DNA of 64,000 nt from Rhizobium sp. 32-5/1 (GTDB lineage: Bacteria > Pseudomonadota > Alphaproteobacteria > Rhizobiales > Rhizobiaceae): positions 1,922,001 to 1,986,000 of the forward strand of contig NZ_CP120638.1 in NCBI RefSeq assembly GCF_029537235.1. The letters run 5' to 3'. Below the pieces are notes generated by a model. That model was given only the letters and a program-made list of their open reading frames with translations, searched no databases and was not told the DNA's origin. Made by a program: the position numbers and the translations under genes. Below are positions 1 through 8,948 of this stretch, in pieces (within the stretch, counting starts at the first letter, position 1; each line of letters opens with the position of its first letter).

Positions 1-2
1 AG

Positions 3-293
3 AAGAGCTGTGATTCCTTCTTCGGCACAGACCTCGATGCGCAGCTGCGCCAGCGCTCGATCAGCCATCTGGTGATCGGCGGCTGCATGACGCAGTTCTG
101 CATCGATACGACGGCAAGGCGCGCTGTCACGCTCGGCTATGACGTCACGCTTCTCTCCGACGGCCATACGACCGCCGACATGGGCAATCTCACCTTCGAC
201 CAGATCATCGCCCATCACAACGCCGTGCTCGACGGCTTCGACGCCGGCGCGCATGCCATCGCCCTGCGGCCGTCCGCGGAAGTGACGTTCTAA
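3..293 (+). CDS. Cysteine hydrolase, isochorismatase family (C-terminal part only)
   Basis: The reading frame is open from the window edge to a TAA stop, so the N-terminal half lies outside. About 96 residues are visible. They contain the family hallmark GCMTQFCIDTT, in which the second Cys is the expected nucleophile of isochorismatase-like amidohydrolases, followed by a TARRAVTLGYDV helix-strand that is also typical of the family. Substrates in the family range from isochorismate to nicotinamide and small amides. The missing N-terminal Asp and Lys of the catalytic triad cannot be checked, so the reaction is unknown. The gene is convergent with the NIPSNAP gene 22 bases downstream. Confidence 0.8.
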   Translation, partial: KSCDSFFGTDLDAQLRQRSISHLVIGGCMTQFCIDTTARRAVTLGYDVTLLSDGHTTADMGNLTFDQIIAHHNAVLDGFDAGAHAIALRPSAEVTF

Positions 294-315
294 CACAAAG
301 GATCCAGCGGCCTGT

Positions 316-621
316 TTATTCGAAGACAGGCCGCATGAAACTACGCTCGTAGCTGAGAATGCAACGGGTTTCCTCCGCCAGCGCAAACGCAGCCTTGCAC
401 TCGGCGTCCTCGGCCATGCGAAGGCGATAGTGTTCATAGGCGGCCAGACTCGGGAAACTGAACAGCGCCAGCGCGATATTGTTGGCGCCTTCATGCGGCA
501 GGAAATAGCCGTGATGCGTCCCGCCCAGCCGGTTGACCAGAGGAATCCAGAGCTTCGCATAGGCCTCGAAGTCGGCAAGCTTGTAGGGATCGATCGTGTA
601 CCGAAGGCTGCAGGTGATCAT
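316..621 (-). CDS. NIPSNAP family protein
   Basis: A 101-residue protein starting MITCSLRYTIDPYK, matching the single ferredoxin-like alpha/beta NIPSNAP fold of about 100 residues. The family is widespread in rhizobia and has no established biochemical role. The start is supported by GGAGAAGAG directly upstream of the ATG. No signal peptide or membrane segment is seen. It is transcribed in the same direction as the DMT exporter 13 bases upstream, so the two may be cotranscribed. Confidence 0.8.
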   Translation of the reverse strand: MITCSLRYTIDPYKLADFEAYAKLWIPLVNRLGGTHHGYFLPHEGANNIALALFSFPSLAAYEHYRLRMAEDAECKAAFALAEETRCILSYERSFMRPVFE

Positions 622-634
622 CGCTCTTCTCCGT

Positions 635-1567
635 TCATTTCAAGTTGATGGCCTTTTCGGCGCGTCGCTTAACCATCCCTGCCGGCCGGAATTTTCTGCA
701 GGTGGCAGGCGACCAGCCAAGATTCATACCCGCCGCGGCAAGCAGGATGACGGCCGAGCCGACCATCTGAAGCGACTGCAGCGCGTGGCCGAAGGCAAAG
801 CGATCGACGAGGATAGCGGCGATCGGATATATGAAAGACAGGGCGCCGGTCAGATGGGTCGGCAGCTTCTGGATGGCGCCGTAGAGCAGCACATACATCA
901 GCCCGGTATGCAAGACGCCCATGGCAATCAGCATTGCCCAGGGTCCTGCCGATTGCGGATATGCCGACAGATCAACAAAAGGCGCCATCATCAACACACC
1001 GGTTGCGACCTGAATCAGGGCGATCAGATGCGGCGGCGTGCCCTTCAGCCACTTGGCGGCGAGCGCTGCCAGCGCATAGAAGAACGCCGCGCCGAGTGCG
1101 AGCAGGATGCCGATACCATAGCCCGGCATCGCGCCGCCGCCCTTGCCCTGAACGATCGCCAGCATGCCGGCAAAGGCGAGCAGCAGCCAGAACAGCTTCA
1201 TCCGCGTGATCTTCTCACCAAGGAACAGAGCGCCGAGGCCGAGAAGCATGAAGGGTTGGGTGTTGTAGACCGTGGTCGCGATGGAGATCGAGGCGTGGCT
1301 ATAGGAGGCGAACAGCAGCAACCAGTTTGCAACGATGGCGATGCCACCGAGAACCGCGATTGCGAAGATGCGCCAGTTCAGGATTCCGGGGCGCAGGAAG
1401 CCGAGCGCACCACAGACGACAAGCAGGCTGAGCGCACCGAAGAAACAGCGCCAGAAGACGACGCTGACCACCGGTTGACCGGACATCACCACGAACCATC
1501 CGATCGTTCCGGAAATGAGCATCGCCGCGCTCATTTCCACCGTGCCCTTGCGGATATCCCTGTCCAT
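635..1567 (-). CDS. DMT-superfamily (EamA) permease
   Basis: A 310-residue membrane protein with about ten hydrophobic segments in two repeated EamA halves, the usual size and layout of drug/metabolite transporters that export amino acids or other metabolites. An AAGGAG Shine-Dalgarno sequence precedes the start MDRDIRKG. It is divergent from an Lrp/AsnC regulator whose ATG lies 132 bases away. In proteobacteria this arrangement often means that the Lrp-type regulator controls the exporter in response to an amino acid. The substrate cannot be read from the sequence. Confidence 0.85.
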   Translation of the reverse strand: MDRDIRKGTVEMSAAMLISGTIGWFVVMSGQPVVSVVFWRCFFGALSLLVVCGALGFLRPGILNWRIFAIAVLGGIAIVANWLLLFASYSHASISIATTVYNTQPFMLLGLGALFLGEKITRMKLFWLLLAFAGMLAIVQGKGGGAMPGYGIGILLALGAAFFYALAALAAKWLKGTPPHLIALIQVATGVLMMAPFVDLSAYPQSAGPWAMLIAMGVLHTGLMYVLLYGAIQKLPTHLTGALSFIYPIAAILVDRFAFGHALQSLQMVGSAVILLAAAGMNLGWSPATCRKFRPAGMVKRRAEKAINLK

Positions 1568-1699
1568 CGCCTTACTCCTTGTATCGAGAGGCCAAGGATA
1601 TTGAGTGCGTACGCTGCAATCTATGAAGCAGGATAGGCAATCAGCGTCATATCCATTATAATTGAAGGCACAAACAGATAATCACCTTCGGAGAAAAAT

Positions 1700-2137
1700 A
1701 TGTTGGATTCCGTTGACGGACGCATTCTCGACCTGCTGGCAGACAATGCCCGTCTGTCGCTGAAGGAAATTGCCGCAGCCGTCGGCCTGTCATCACCCAG
1801 CGCGGCCGATCGTCTGCGCAAGCTGGAAGAGCGCGGCGTGCTCGACCGCTATACGATCAGCGTGCATCCGGCCGCACTAGGCTACCTGCTGCAGGCGATC
1901 GTCCGCGTCCGGCCGATGCCGGGGCAATTGCATATCGTCGAAAGGATCATTCAGGAAACGCCTGAGATCGTCGAATGCGACAAGGTGACAGGCGACGACT
2001 GCTTCATCGCACGCATCTATGTGCGCTCGATGGAGGAACTCGACACGATCCTCGACAAGATCGCCGAGAGAGCGCAGACCAACACCTCGATCGTCAAATC
2101 CTCGCCGGTAAAGCGGCGGTTGCCGCCGCTTTCCTAA
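1700..2137 (+). CDS. Lrp/AsnC family transcriptional regulator
   Basis: A 145-residue protein with an N-terminal winged helix-turn-helix (residues 4-60, including LSLKEIAAAVGLSSPSAADRL) and a C-terminal RAM ligand-binding domain (about 65-140). It is full length for the family and is expected to form dimers or octamers and to sense an amino acid. The ATG follows a GGAGAA sequence. Divergent placement against the DMT exporter suggests that it regulates the exporter and itself from the 132-base intergenic region. Confidence 0.9.
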   Translation: MLDSVDGRILDLLADNARLSLKEIAAAVGLSSPSAADRLRKLEERGVLDRYTISVHPAALGYLLQAIVRVRPMPGQLHIVERIIQETPEIVECDKVTGDDCFIARIYVRSMEELDTILDKIAERAQTNTSIVKSSPVKRRLPPLS

Positions 2138-2617
2138 TCACACCCCCGTCGAACCGAAACCGCCGGCACCGCGCGCTGTCTCGCTAGTGCCCGCCGTCTC
2201 GCGGACGGAGACCTGCGTCACCGGCGCCACAACCATCTGGGCCACGCGCATGCCGCGTTCGATGACGAAGTCCTCTTCGCCGAGATTGACGAGCAGGACC
2301 TTGACCTCGCCGCGATAATCGCTGTCGATCGTGCCCGGCGTGTTCAGGCAGGTGATGCCGTGTTTGAAGGCAAGGCCGGAGCGCGGGCGGATCTGGGCCT
2401 CGTATCCATCCGGTATCTCGAAGACGAAGCCGGTCGGCACGAGCGCGCGCTTGCCCGGGGAGAGTATCAATGGCCTTTCGGTCTCGACCGCTGCCCGCAG
2501 GTCCATGCCGGCGGCACCCGCCGTTTCATAGGATGGCAGTTCGATATCCGCGCCATGGGGCAGACGGACGAGGCTGAGCGTGGGGCTGGTCTGCGCGTGA
2601 AGGGTCATGACGGGCAT
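2138..2617 (-). CDS. dut: dUTP diphosphatase
   Basis: Hydrolyses dUTP to dUMP and pyrophosphate, keeping uracil out of DNA and supplying dUMP for thymidylate synthesis. All five trimeric dUTPase motifs are visible in order: [42 protein letters not shown] and the C-terminal arm [10 protein letters not shown]. At 159 residues it is full length. An alternative ATG three codons later (MTLHAQ) would also give a normal protein. Its stop codon abuts the end of the Lrp gene, so the two are convergent. Confidence 0.96.
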   Translation of the reverse strand: MPVMTLHAQTSPTLSLVRLPHGADIELPSYETAGAAGMDLRAAVETERPLILSPGKRALVPTGFVFEIPDGYEAQIRPRSGLAFKHGITCLNTPGTIDSDYRGEVKVLLVNLGEEDFVIERGMRVAQMVVAPVTQVSVRETAGTSETARGAGGFGSTGV

Positions 2618-2701
2618 TACTTTGCCGCCGGTAGACGCGGGTCAATTGCAAAGTCGGGCCGAAATCGCTAGATAGCGCACAACTCACAGGAATCTCGACA
2701 T

Positions 2702-4284
2702 ATGGCCGAAAGTCTCGCCGAGGCGGTTTCCCGCCGCCGCACCTTTGCTATTATCGCGCACCCGGATGCGGGCAAGACGACGCTCACCGAAAAGCTGCTG
2801 CTATTCGGCGGCGCGATCCAGCTTGCCGGCGAGGTGAAGGCCAAGAAGGACCGCATCCAGACGCGGTCCGACTGGATGAAGATCGAGCGCGAACGCGGCA
2901 TCTCGGTCGTCACTTCGGTGATGACCTTTGAGTATGGCGGCAATGTCTTCAACATCCTCGATACGCCCGGCCACGAGGACTTCGCGGACGACACCTATCG
3001 CACGCTGACGGCGGTGGACGCGGCCGTCATGGTCATCGACGCCGCCAAGGGCATCGAGCCGCGAACGCTGAAGCTGTTTGAAGTCTGCCGCATGCGCGAC
3101 ATCCCGATCATCACCTTCGTCAACAAGATGGACCGCGAAAGCCGCGACATCTTTGAGATACTCGACGAGGTCGAGGAGAAGCTGGCGCTCGATACGGCCC
3201 CGATCACCTGGCCGGTCGGGCGCTCGAAAGCTTCTGCGGCTCGTACAATCTCGTCGAAAACACCTTCCGTGGTTCTGACAAGCAGGTCGAGGCGCTCGCC
3301 GTCAACAGCCCGAAGAACGTCGCCGAAAACCTGCCGGAAAACGAACGCGCCACCTTTATCGACGAGTTGGAACTGGCACAGCAAGCCTGCAAGCCCTTCG
3401 ATCAAAAGGCCTTCCTCGAAGGCCACATGACGCCGGTCTTCTTCGGTTCAGCGCTACGCAATTTCGGGGTCCGCGATCTGATCAATGCACTTGGCGATTT
3501 CGCGCCGCCGCCGCGCGACCAGGTTGCCGACACCCGCACGGTGCATGCGACCGACGACAAGATGACGGCCTTCGTCTTCAAGATCCAGGCCAATATGGAC
3601 CCGAACCACCGGGACCGCATCGCCTTTGCCCGCATCTGCTCGGGCAAGCTTGAGCGCGGCATGAAGGCACGGCTGTCGCGCACCGGAAAACAGCTTGGCC
3701 TCACCGCGCCGCAGTTCTTCTTTGCCTCGCAGCGCCAGCTCGCCGATACGGCCTATGCCGGCGATGTGGTGGGCATTCCCAACCACGGCACGCTCAGGAT
3801 CGGAGACACGCTGACCGAGGGCGAACAGCTGGTGTTCCAGGGCGTTCCCAACTTCTCGCCGGAAATCCTGCGCCGCGTGCGGCTGGAGGATGCGATGAAG
3901 GCGAAAAAGCTCAAGGAAGCGCTGCAGCAGATGGCCGAGGAAGGCGTCGTGCAGCTGTTTTCACCCGAGGACGGGTCGCCCGCCATCGTCGGCGTTGTCG
4001 GCGCGCTGCAGCTCGACGTGTTGAAGGAGCGGCTGCAGGGGGAATATGGCCTGCCGGTGTCCTTCGAAATGGCCCGCTTCTCGGTCTGCCGCTGGATCTC
4101 GTCCGACAAGCCGGGTGAGATCGACCGCTTCGTCACCGCACGCCGCGGCGACATCGCCCGCGATCTCGACGGCGACCCGGTATTCCTGGCGCAGGACGGC
4201 TTCTCGCTGAACTACGAGTCCGAGCGCTGGAAAGACATCAAGATGGTTGCCATCAAAGAATATCACGTCGCCAAGGCGGCGTGA
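2702..4284 (+). CDS. prfC: Peptide chain release factor 3, frame interrupted by one missing base
   Basis: RF3 is a translational GTPase that recycles RF1 and RF2 from the ribosome after peptide release. The first frame carries the G-domain motifs [32 protein letters not shown] and NKMDRE. At about residue 175 the frame changes: TWPVGRSK should continue as [13 protein letters not shown], which is found in the other frame. Restoring one A in the AAA run at 3227-3229 rejoins the frames into a 527-residue protein, the normal RF3 size, ending [10 protein letters not shown] read this as a sequencing undercall and not as a pseudogene, because every other residue pattern is intact. Confidence 0.93.
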
Positions 4285-4309
4285 TATCAAGCAACGACCG
4301 AGCCGCCTT
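4273..4309. terminator. Possible hairpin between convergent prfC and the HAD gene
   Basis: AAGGCGGC and GCCGCCTT form an 8-base-pair inverted repeat with a 21-base loop. It overlaps the last codons of prfC and ends before the stop of the convergent HAD gene. There is no U-run, so this is only a weak candidate for transcript separation. Confidence 0.3.
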
Positions 4310-4312
4310 CGC

Positions 4313-5016
4313 CTAACGGCGATCAATCAGCATAAGATCGCCGTTTTCATCGATTGAGACTTCGATGCCGACATAGCCGGGAATGGTCGGGTGGCTGGTT
4401 TCGAAGGGTGCGTGTGCGTGGCGGTGATGACCATGACGTCGGCACCAGCGGCTTCGCCGGCGATGACACCGGCCGCGACATCCTCGAACACCAGGCAATC
4501 CCTGGCGTCGAAACCAACGCGTTTTGCGCCAAGCAGGTAACATTCCGGGCTCGGCTTGCCGCGCGAAACATCCTCGGCGATGACGATGAATTTCGGCTCC
4601 GGCAGGCCGGCTGCGGCGATGCGGACCTTGGCAAGCTCGCGTGGCGAGGAGGTGACGATCGCCCAGCGCTCCGGGGGCAGGCTTTTCAGGAATTCGATCG
4701 CTCCGGGCAGAGGTTTTACGCCTTCGACATCCTCCATCTCGCCCTGGCAGATGAGGGCGGATTCGACCTCCGGATCGACGCCCGGCAGGCCAAGCTGGCG
4801 GATTGTATCGACACCGCGCTTGCCGTGCATGGTCGGCAGAAAAGTCGCGACATCGAGCCCATGGCTTTCGGCCCAACGCCCCCAGACCCGCTCGGCCGCT
4901 TCGATGGAACTCAGCAGCGTGCCATCCATATCGAACAGGAAAGCGGAATATTTCTTGCCGAAAACCGGCGAAGTCGGGGAGGACAAGGGGCAAACTCCTG
5001 TGAAGAGGGCAGCCAC
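4313..5016 (-). CDS. HAD-superfamily hydrolase (sugar-phosphatase-like), C-terminus frameshifted
   Basis: The N-terminal frame has the HAD motifs FDMDGTLLSS (motif I, about residue 33), VTSSP (motif II), the Lys of RGKPSPECY (motif III) and VFEDVAAG (motif IV), with a small alpha-helical cap between I and II (subfamily IA). After VITATHTHP the frame changes: a PFETSHPTIPGYVGIEV tail ending LMLIDRR lies in the neighbouring frame. Restoring one G in the GGG at 4406-4408 joins them into a 234-residue phosphatase. The substrate is unknown; hexose or phosphoglycolate-like phosphates are typical of the subfamily. Confidence 0.85.
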
Positions 5017-5110
5017 CGAGGTGGCTGCGGTGCGAGCTAACCTCGAATAAGAGGATTCCCTCTTGAGATCAAATGCATATCGCCGCGCACCACAGCCGGG
5101 TTCCGCTTCT

Positions 5111-5722
5111 TCAACGCGTTGAGAGGGCGAGACGCAGTCCCATCAATCCGAAGGCGCCGGCAAATCCGCGCCGCATCCAGACGATGACGCCCGGCCGGTC
5201 CATCACGTATCGGCGCGCTGCTGCTGCAAACACCCCGTAGACGACGAAAACGAGGAAAGTGAGCGCCATGAACATGGCGGCAAGGCCAAGCATGAAGACG
5301 GTGGGTGCAAGCGTCGTGGCCGGGACGAATTGCGGCAGAAAGGCGAGGAAGAACAGCGAGAGTTTCGGATTGAGGCTGTTGAGAAGCACGGCGGTCGCAA
5401 TGATTTTCGCAGCCGGCGCCGGCGGCGCATCATCGGTTATGCGCAGGCTTTGGCTGTCGCGCAGCACACTCCAGGCCATATAGAGCAGGTAGGCGACCCC
5501 GAGATATTTGATGATCTCAAAGGCCAGGGCGCTGGCGTGCAGCAGGGCCGACAGGCCGACGATACTGGCAAGGATATGCGGCAGGATGCCCAGTGTGCAT
5601 CCGAAGGCCGCAATGACGCTGGCCCGTGCGCCGCTGTTGAGCCCGGTTGCCAGCGTATAGAGCACGCCGGTGCCGGGCAGCAGGATGATGATGAGCGAGG
5701 TGAGCAGATAGTCGAGTGTCAT
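5111..5722 (-). CDS. LysE/RhtB family exporter
   Basis: A protein of about 203 residues with six hydrophobic segments and the LysE-type LLPGTGVLYTLATGLNSGARA opening, expected to export amino acids or similar metabolites across the inner membrane. I chose the ATG giving MTLDYLL, which follows a GAAGGA Shine-Dalgarno sequence; an upstream ATG would add 17 non-hydrophobic residues. The next gene upstream on the same strand is an AraC regulator 84 bases away. AraC-LysE pairs of this type are common and suggest local control of the exporter. Confidence 0.87.
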   Translation of the reverse strand: MTLDYLLTSLIIILLPGTGVLYTLATGLNSGARASVIAAFGCTLGILPHILASIVGLSALLHASALAFEIIKYLGVAYLLYMAWSVLRDSQSLRITDDAPPAPAAKIIATAVLLNSLNPKLSLFFLAFLPQFVPATTLAPTVFMLGLAAMFMALTFLVFVVYGVFAAAARRYVMDRPGVIVWMRRGFAGAFGLMGLRLALSTR

Positions 5723-5806
5723 GGTCGGTCCTTCTTTTGATGGAAGGACGATATGATGGTAACCGAACCGCACGGTCTTGAACGGAATTGCAGATCGGGA
5801 CGGTTT

Positions 5807-6610
5807 TCAGGCAAGCGCCTGGCGATATGCACCCGGGGTCAGGCCGTAAGCGCGCACAAAGGTGCGGGTCATGTGGCTCTGGTCGGCAAATCCGCCGGCA
5901 AGCGCCGCCTCCGTCAGTGCCAGCCCCTGCCCGATCAGCCGGCGCGCGATGCCAAGCCGGCGCTGGACCAAATAGGCATGCGGCGTCATCCCGGTGGCGC
6001 GGCTGAAGCTGCGCAGCACCTGGAAGCGGGTGAGGCCGCTCACTTGCGCCAGATCGTTCAGCGTCACGTCCAAAGTCGGATCGTCATCGATAAAGCTGCG
6101 TGCCTTTTCGATCGACGGAGCCGCGCTTTTGCGGTGCGGTTTTTCGACAAGATGCTCTGCAACCAGTAAAAGCAGGCTGGTCTCAGAGCGCATCCGATCG
6201 ACAGTGTCGGCAGCGGTCATGTCACGATACACGCAGAGCATATGCCGCGCGATATCGGGCTCCGTCATGACCGGATGCGAAAAGACGCAATCACCGGAGC
6301 GGCCCTCGGTAATGTCAAGGCTCGCGTGATGGACCAGCCGCGGATCGAGATAGAGCATGCGCCAGGAACGCCCTGCCGCGCCGATCGGCGTTCCATCATG
6401 CACCTCGCCCGGATTGACGGTGATCACGTCGCCGGGCCCTGCTTCGACCGGTCCGCGGCCGCTGGCCGATTTCTGCGCGCCACGCAGGATGACGCCAATG
6501 CCGAACTGGTCGTGGGTATGACGGCCGAAGCTGTGGACTGTGTCCGCCTCGACAGCCTCCACGCCCTCAACCCCACATTGTCGCATCCGGAACTGGCTGG
6601 ATTTCTTCAT
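5807..6610 (-). CDS. AraC family transcriptional regulator with cupin sensor
   Basis: About 267 residues. The N-terminal half is an AraC-type cupin ligand pocket (HTHDQFGIGVILRG, then a GDVITVNPGEVHDG strand). The C-terminal half, from about residue 165, has two helix-turn-helix units (VTLNDLAQVSGLTRFQVLRSF and ALAGGFADQSHMTRTF). The start MKKSSQF was chosen because upstream in-frame sequence lacks family character and overlaps the GFA gene. The most likely target is the LysE exporter just downstream. Confidence 0.88.
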   Translation of the reverse strand: MKKSSQFRMRQCGVEGVEAVEADTVHSFGRHTHDQFGIGVILRGAQKSASGRGPVEAGPGDVITVNPGEVHDGTPIGAAGRSWRMLYLDPRLVHHASLDITEGRSGDCVFSHPVMTEPDIARHMLCVYRDMTAADTVDRMRSETSLLLLVAEHLVEKPHRKSAAPSIEKARSFIDDDPTLDVTLNDLAQVSGLTRFQVLRSFSRATGMTPHAYLVQRRLGIARRLIGQGLALTEAALAGGFADQSHMTRTFVRAYGLTPGAYRQALA

Positions 6611-6614
6611 CGGC

Positions 6615-7019
6615 TCAGCCTTGCTCGCGGCCCGGCAGTTTGTCGACCTCACCGAACCAGTTGGCTGCCGATGCGCACCAGATCTGATGTTTTGGCGTAA
6701 TGGCCTTGCGCTGGCGGATATTGCCCCAGCGAATGCCGATCTCTTCGGCATCCTCGTCCGTGCCGGTGGTGTAGAGCGGAGAGCCGCAATCGCCGCAGAA
6801 CATCTGGTAACGGATGCGGCCATTGGCGCCCGTCTTCACATAGGTCTTCGGCGTGCCTGATGTGATGCGGAAATCCTCGCGCCGGGCAGAGGCCGTGACG
6901 CGGTAGGCTGTGCCGGTCAGATGCTGGCAATCCGTGCAATGGCAGATCCCGACATCCTCGGGATCGATCACCGCTTCATACGCTACGGCACCGCAATGGC
7001 ATTGTCCGTCGATCTGCAT
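6615..7019 (-). CDS. GFA family (glutathione-dependent formaldehyde-activating/CENP-V fold) zinc protein
   Basis: A 134-residue protein with the zinc-binding Cys pairs of the GFA/CENP-V fold: CHCG near residue 8, CHCTDCQ near 27 and CGDCGSPLY near 75. True Gfa binds glutathione and speeds S-hydroxymethylglutathione formation, but most members of this large family have no known activity, so function is inferred only at fold level. It lies 4 bases upstream of the AraC gene on the same strand and may share its transcript. Confidence 0.85.
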   Translation of the reverse strand: MQIDGQCHCGAVAYEAVIDPEDVGICHCTDCQHLTGTAYRVTASARREDFRITSGTPKTYVKTGANGRIRYQMFCGDCGSPLYTTGTDEDAEEIGIRWGNIRQRKAITPKHQIWCASAANWFGEVDKLPGREQG

Positions 7020-7055
7020 GCTTGCCCTCTCCTCTTCGAAGAGGAGTTTAGCGCA

Positions 7056-7856
7056 TCAGACGCCGGTGAACAGCCAGGCATGCTCCTTGGCATTGTTGAA
7101 TTTCCAGACGCGTGACGGCCCCGCCATGACGTTGAGATAATAAAGGTCGTAGCCATGGATGGCGGCGACCGGGTGATAGCCCTTCGGCACCAGCGTCACG
7201 TCGCCGTCCTCGACGGCCATCGTCTCATCCAGCGAGCGATCGTCGGTATAGACGCGCTGCATGGCAAAGCCCTGCGATGGATTGAGCCGGTGATAATAGG
7301 TTTCCTCAAGGAAACTCTCGGCCGGAAGATTGTCCTGGTCGTGCTTGTGCGGCGGATAGGACGAGGTATGGCCGCCAGGCGTGATGACTTCGACCACCAG
7401 CAGCGAATGCGCCGCGTTGTCATCTTCAGGCATGATGTTAGTGACATATCGGGTGTTGGTGTTCTTGCCGCGGGTCATCTGCGGATGGGTGCCTGCGGGA
7501 ATGAGCTTTGTCGTGAAGTCGCCGCCGCCCGGCGCGGAACAAACGGCAAGTTCGAGATCGGTGACGGCCTTTACCTGCCATATAGCGTCCGGAGCGACGT
7601 AAAGTGCATGCGGCGCGCCCTCGAACGGGCTCATGCGCTCGCCCACCACGCCAAAATCCTCACCGTCGACGCTTACCTCGCTCTTGCCGCTGACCCAGAC
7701 CAGGCAGGTTTCACGGCCGGTTGCCGGCGCGCTGATCGTCTCGCCGGCCTTCACCCTGTGCAGATCGAAGCCTACATAGGTCCAGCCGGCGTTTTCCGGC
7801 GTGACATGGGTGACGCGGCCATGGTCGCCCTTGGGCTTTACGAGCAGGTTCGGCAT
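7056..7856 (-). CDS. iolB: 5-deoxy-glucuronate isomerase
   Basis: Converts 5-deoxy-D-glucuronate to 2-deoxy-5-keto-D-gluconate, the fourth step of the bacterial myo-inositol pathway. The 266-residue protein begins MPNLLVKPKG and shows the bicupin KduI/IolB character, with metal-ligand candidates in SYPPHKHDQDNLP and a conserved EETYYHRLNPSQGFAMQRVYTDDRSLDE stretch. AAGGAG precedes the start. It is the last gene of the iolCDEB block and is separated from iolE by a palindromic repeat element. Confidence 0.95.
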   Translation of the reverse strand: MPNLLVKPKGDHGRVTHVTPENAGWTYVGFDLHRVKAGETISAPATGRETCLVWVSGKSEVSVDGEDFGVVGERMSPFEGAPHALYVAPDAIWQVKAVTDLELAVCSAPGGGDFTTKLIPAGTHPQMTRGKNTNTRYVTNIMPEDDNAAHSLLVVEVITPGGHTSSYPPHKHDQDNLPAESFLEETYYHRLNPSQGFAMQRVYTDDRSLDETMAVEDGDVTLVPKGYHPVAAIHGYDLYYLNVMAGPSRVWKFNNAKEHAWLFTGV

Positions 7857-7879
7857 GAGTTTGGCTCCTTTTCAGTTCT

Positions 7880-7997
7880 GACCCTCCCCTTGAGGGGGAG
7901 GGTCGGCACGGAGTGCCGGGGTGGGGTGATTTCCTGCGTCAAACAACGGGTCACCCCCACCCGCAGCTTCGCTGCGACCTCCCCTCAAGGGGAGGTG
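7880..7997. repeat. RIME-like palindromic intergenic element
   Basis: A mosaic of nested inverted repeats fills the iolE-iolB gap. GACCCTCCCC pairs with GGGGAGGGTC, CGGCAC with GTGCCG, GGGGTGGGGTGA with TCACCCCCACCC, CGCAGC with GCTGCG across TTC, and CCTCCCC with GGGGAGG at the end. This composition (CCTCCCCTTGAGGGG and CGCAGCTTCGCTGCG) is typical of rhizobial intergenic mosaic elements, which are short, non-coding and present in many copies. It sits inside the iol operon and could fold in the mRNA, affecting iolB expression or stability. Confidence 0.8.
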
Positions 7998-8006
7998 AGC
8001 TACGCC

Positions 8007-8924
8007 TCACCCTTTCGGAAACCCTTCTGTCTCCACCGTGTAACCAGCCGCCGTCATGACGCGCATCAGTTCGGCATAACCGATCTCCGCCATCCTGGCG
8101 GGCGGCGACTTGCGCGGGTCCTGCTCGGCCTCGACCACGAACCAGCCTTCATAGCCATAATCGGCGAAACGCTGGACGATGGCGCCGAAATCGAGAGAGC
8201 CGTCGCCCGGGACGGTGAACGCCCCGAGTGCCACGGCGTCGAGGAAGGATTGCCGGCTGCGATCGAGACCATCGACGACGGACTGGCGGATGTCCTTCAC
8301 ATGCACATGGTTGATACGGGCATGGTGGTTGTCGATGGCGCGCAGCACGTCGCCGCCGGCGAAAGCCAGATGGCCGGCATCCAGCAGCAGCGGGATGCCT
8401 TCGCCCGAATGCTTCATGAAGGCGTCGAGTTCCTGCTCGGTCTCCACGACGGCTGCCATGTGGTGATGATAGGAGAGCGGCATGCCCTGATCAGCGCACC
8501 ATTCGCCGAATTCGGTGACGCGGCGGGCATAGGCCTTCATCTCGTCATCGGCCAGCCGCGGCTTGGTGGCGAGCGGCTTGGAGCGGTCGCCCTGGATCGA
8601 GCGGCCGACTTCGCCATAGACGATGCAGGGCGCGTTGACGGCCTTGAACAGCTTGATCATCGGCGCGATGCGGTCCTTGTTGGCCGCAAGCTCCTCATCG
8701 ACCAGCGTGCCCGAGAACCAGCCGCCGCACAGCGTCACATCGGCCGCGCGCAGGATCGGCAGCATCTCATTCGGATTGTTCGGGAAGCGCCGGCCCTGTT
8801 CCATGCCGGTAAAGCCCGCGCTGCGCGACTGGCGCAGGCATTCTTCGAGCGACACGTCGTCGCTCAGTTCAGGAAGGTCGTCGTTCCACCAGGCGATGGG
8901 CGACATGCCGAGTTTGGCTTTCAT
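8007..8924 (-). CDS. iolE: myo-inosose-2 dehydratase
   Basis: Dehydrates 2-keto-myo-inositol (inosose) to the trihydroxycyclohexanedione substrate of IolD. The 305-residue protein fits the xylose-isomerase-like TIM-barrel family. It opens MKAKLGMSPIAWWNDDLPELSDD, has the LLLDAGHLAFAGGD and NHVHVKDIR metal-site strands, and a WFVVEAEQDP strand near the C-terminus. GGAGA precedes the ATG. It lies 24 bases after iolD and is cotranscribed with it. Confidence 0.95.
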   Translation of the reverse strand: MKAKLGMSPIAWWNDDLPELSDDVSLEECLRQSRSAGFTGMEQGRRFPNNPNEMLPILRAADVTLCGGWFSGTLVDEELAANKDRIAPMIKLFKAVNAPCIVYGEVGRSIQGDRSKPLATKPRLADDEMKAYARRVTEFGEWCADQGMPLSYHHHMAAVVETEQELDAFMKHSGEGIPLLLDAGHLAFAGGDVLRAIDNHHARINHVHVKDIRQSVVDGLDRSRQSFLDAVALGAFTVPGDGSLDFGAIVQRFADYGYEGWFVVEAEQDPRKSPPARMAEIGYAELMRVMTAAGYTVETEGFPKG

Positions 8925-8948
8925 GGGAAGTCTCCTTGGAGAAAGGTC

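Noticed and set aside
596..1636. A 346-codon open frame on the plus strand
   Set aside because: Antisense shadow of the DMT exporter, as expected in high-GC DNA.
3227..3229. Programmed frameshift in prfC
   Set aside because: No slippery heptamer or stimulatory structure is evident, RF3 is not known to use one, and the same one-base pattern recurs in many unrelated genes.
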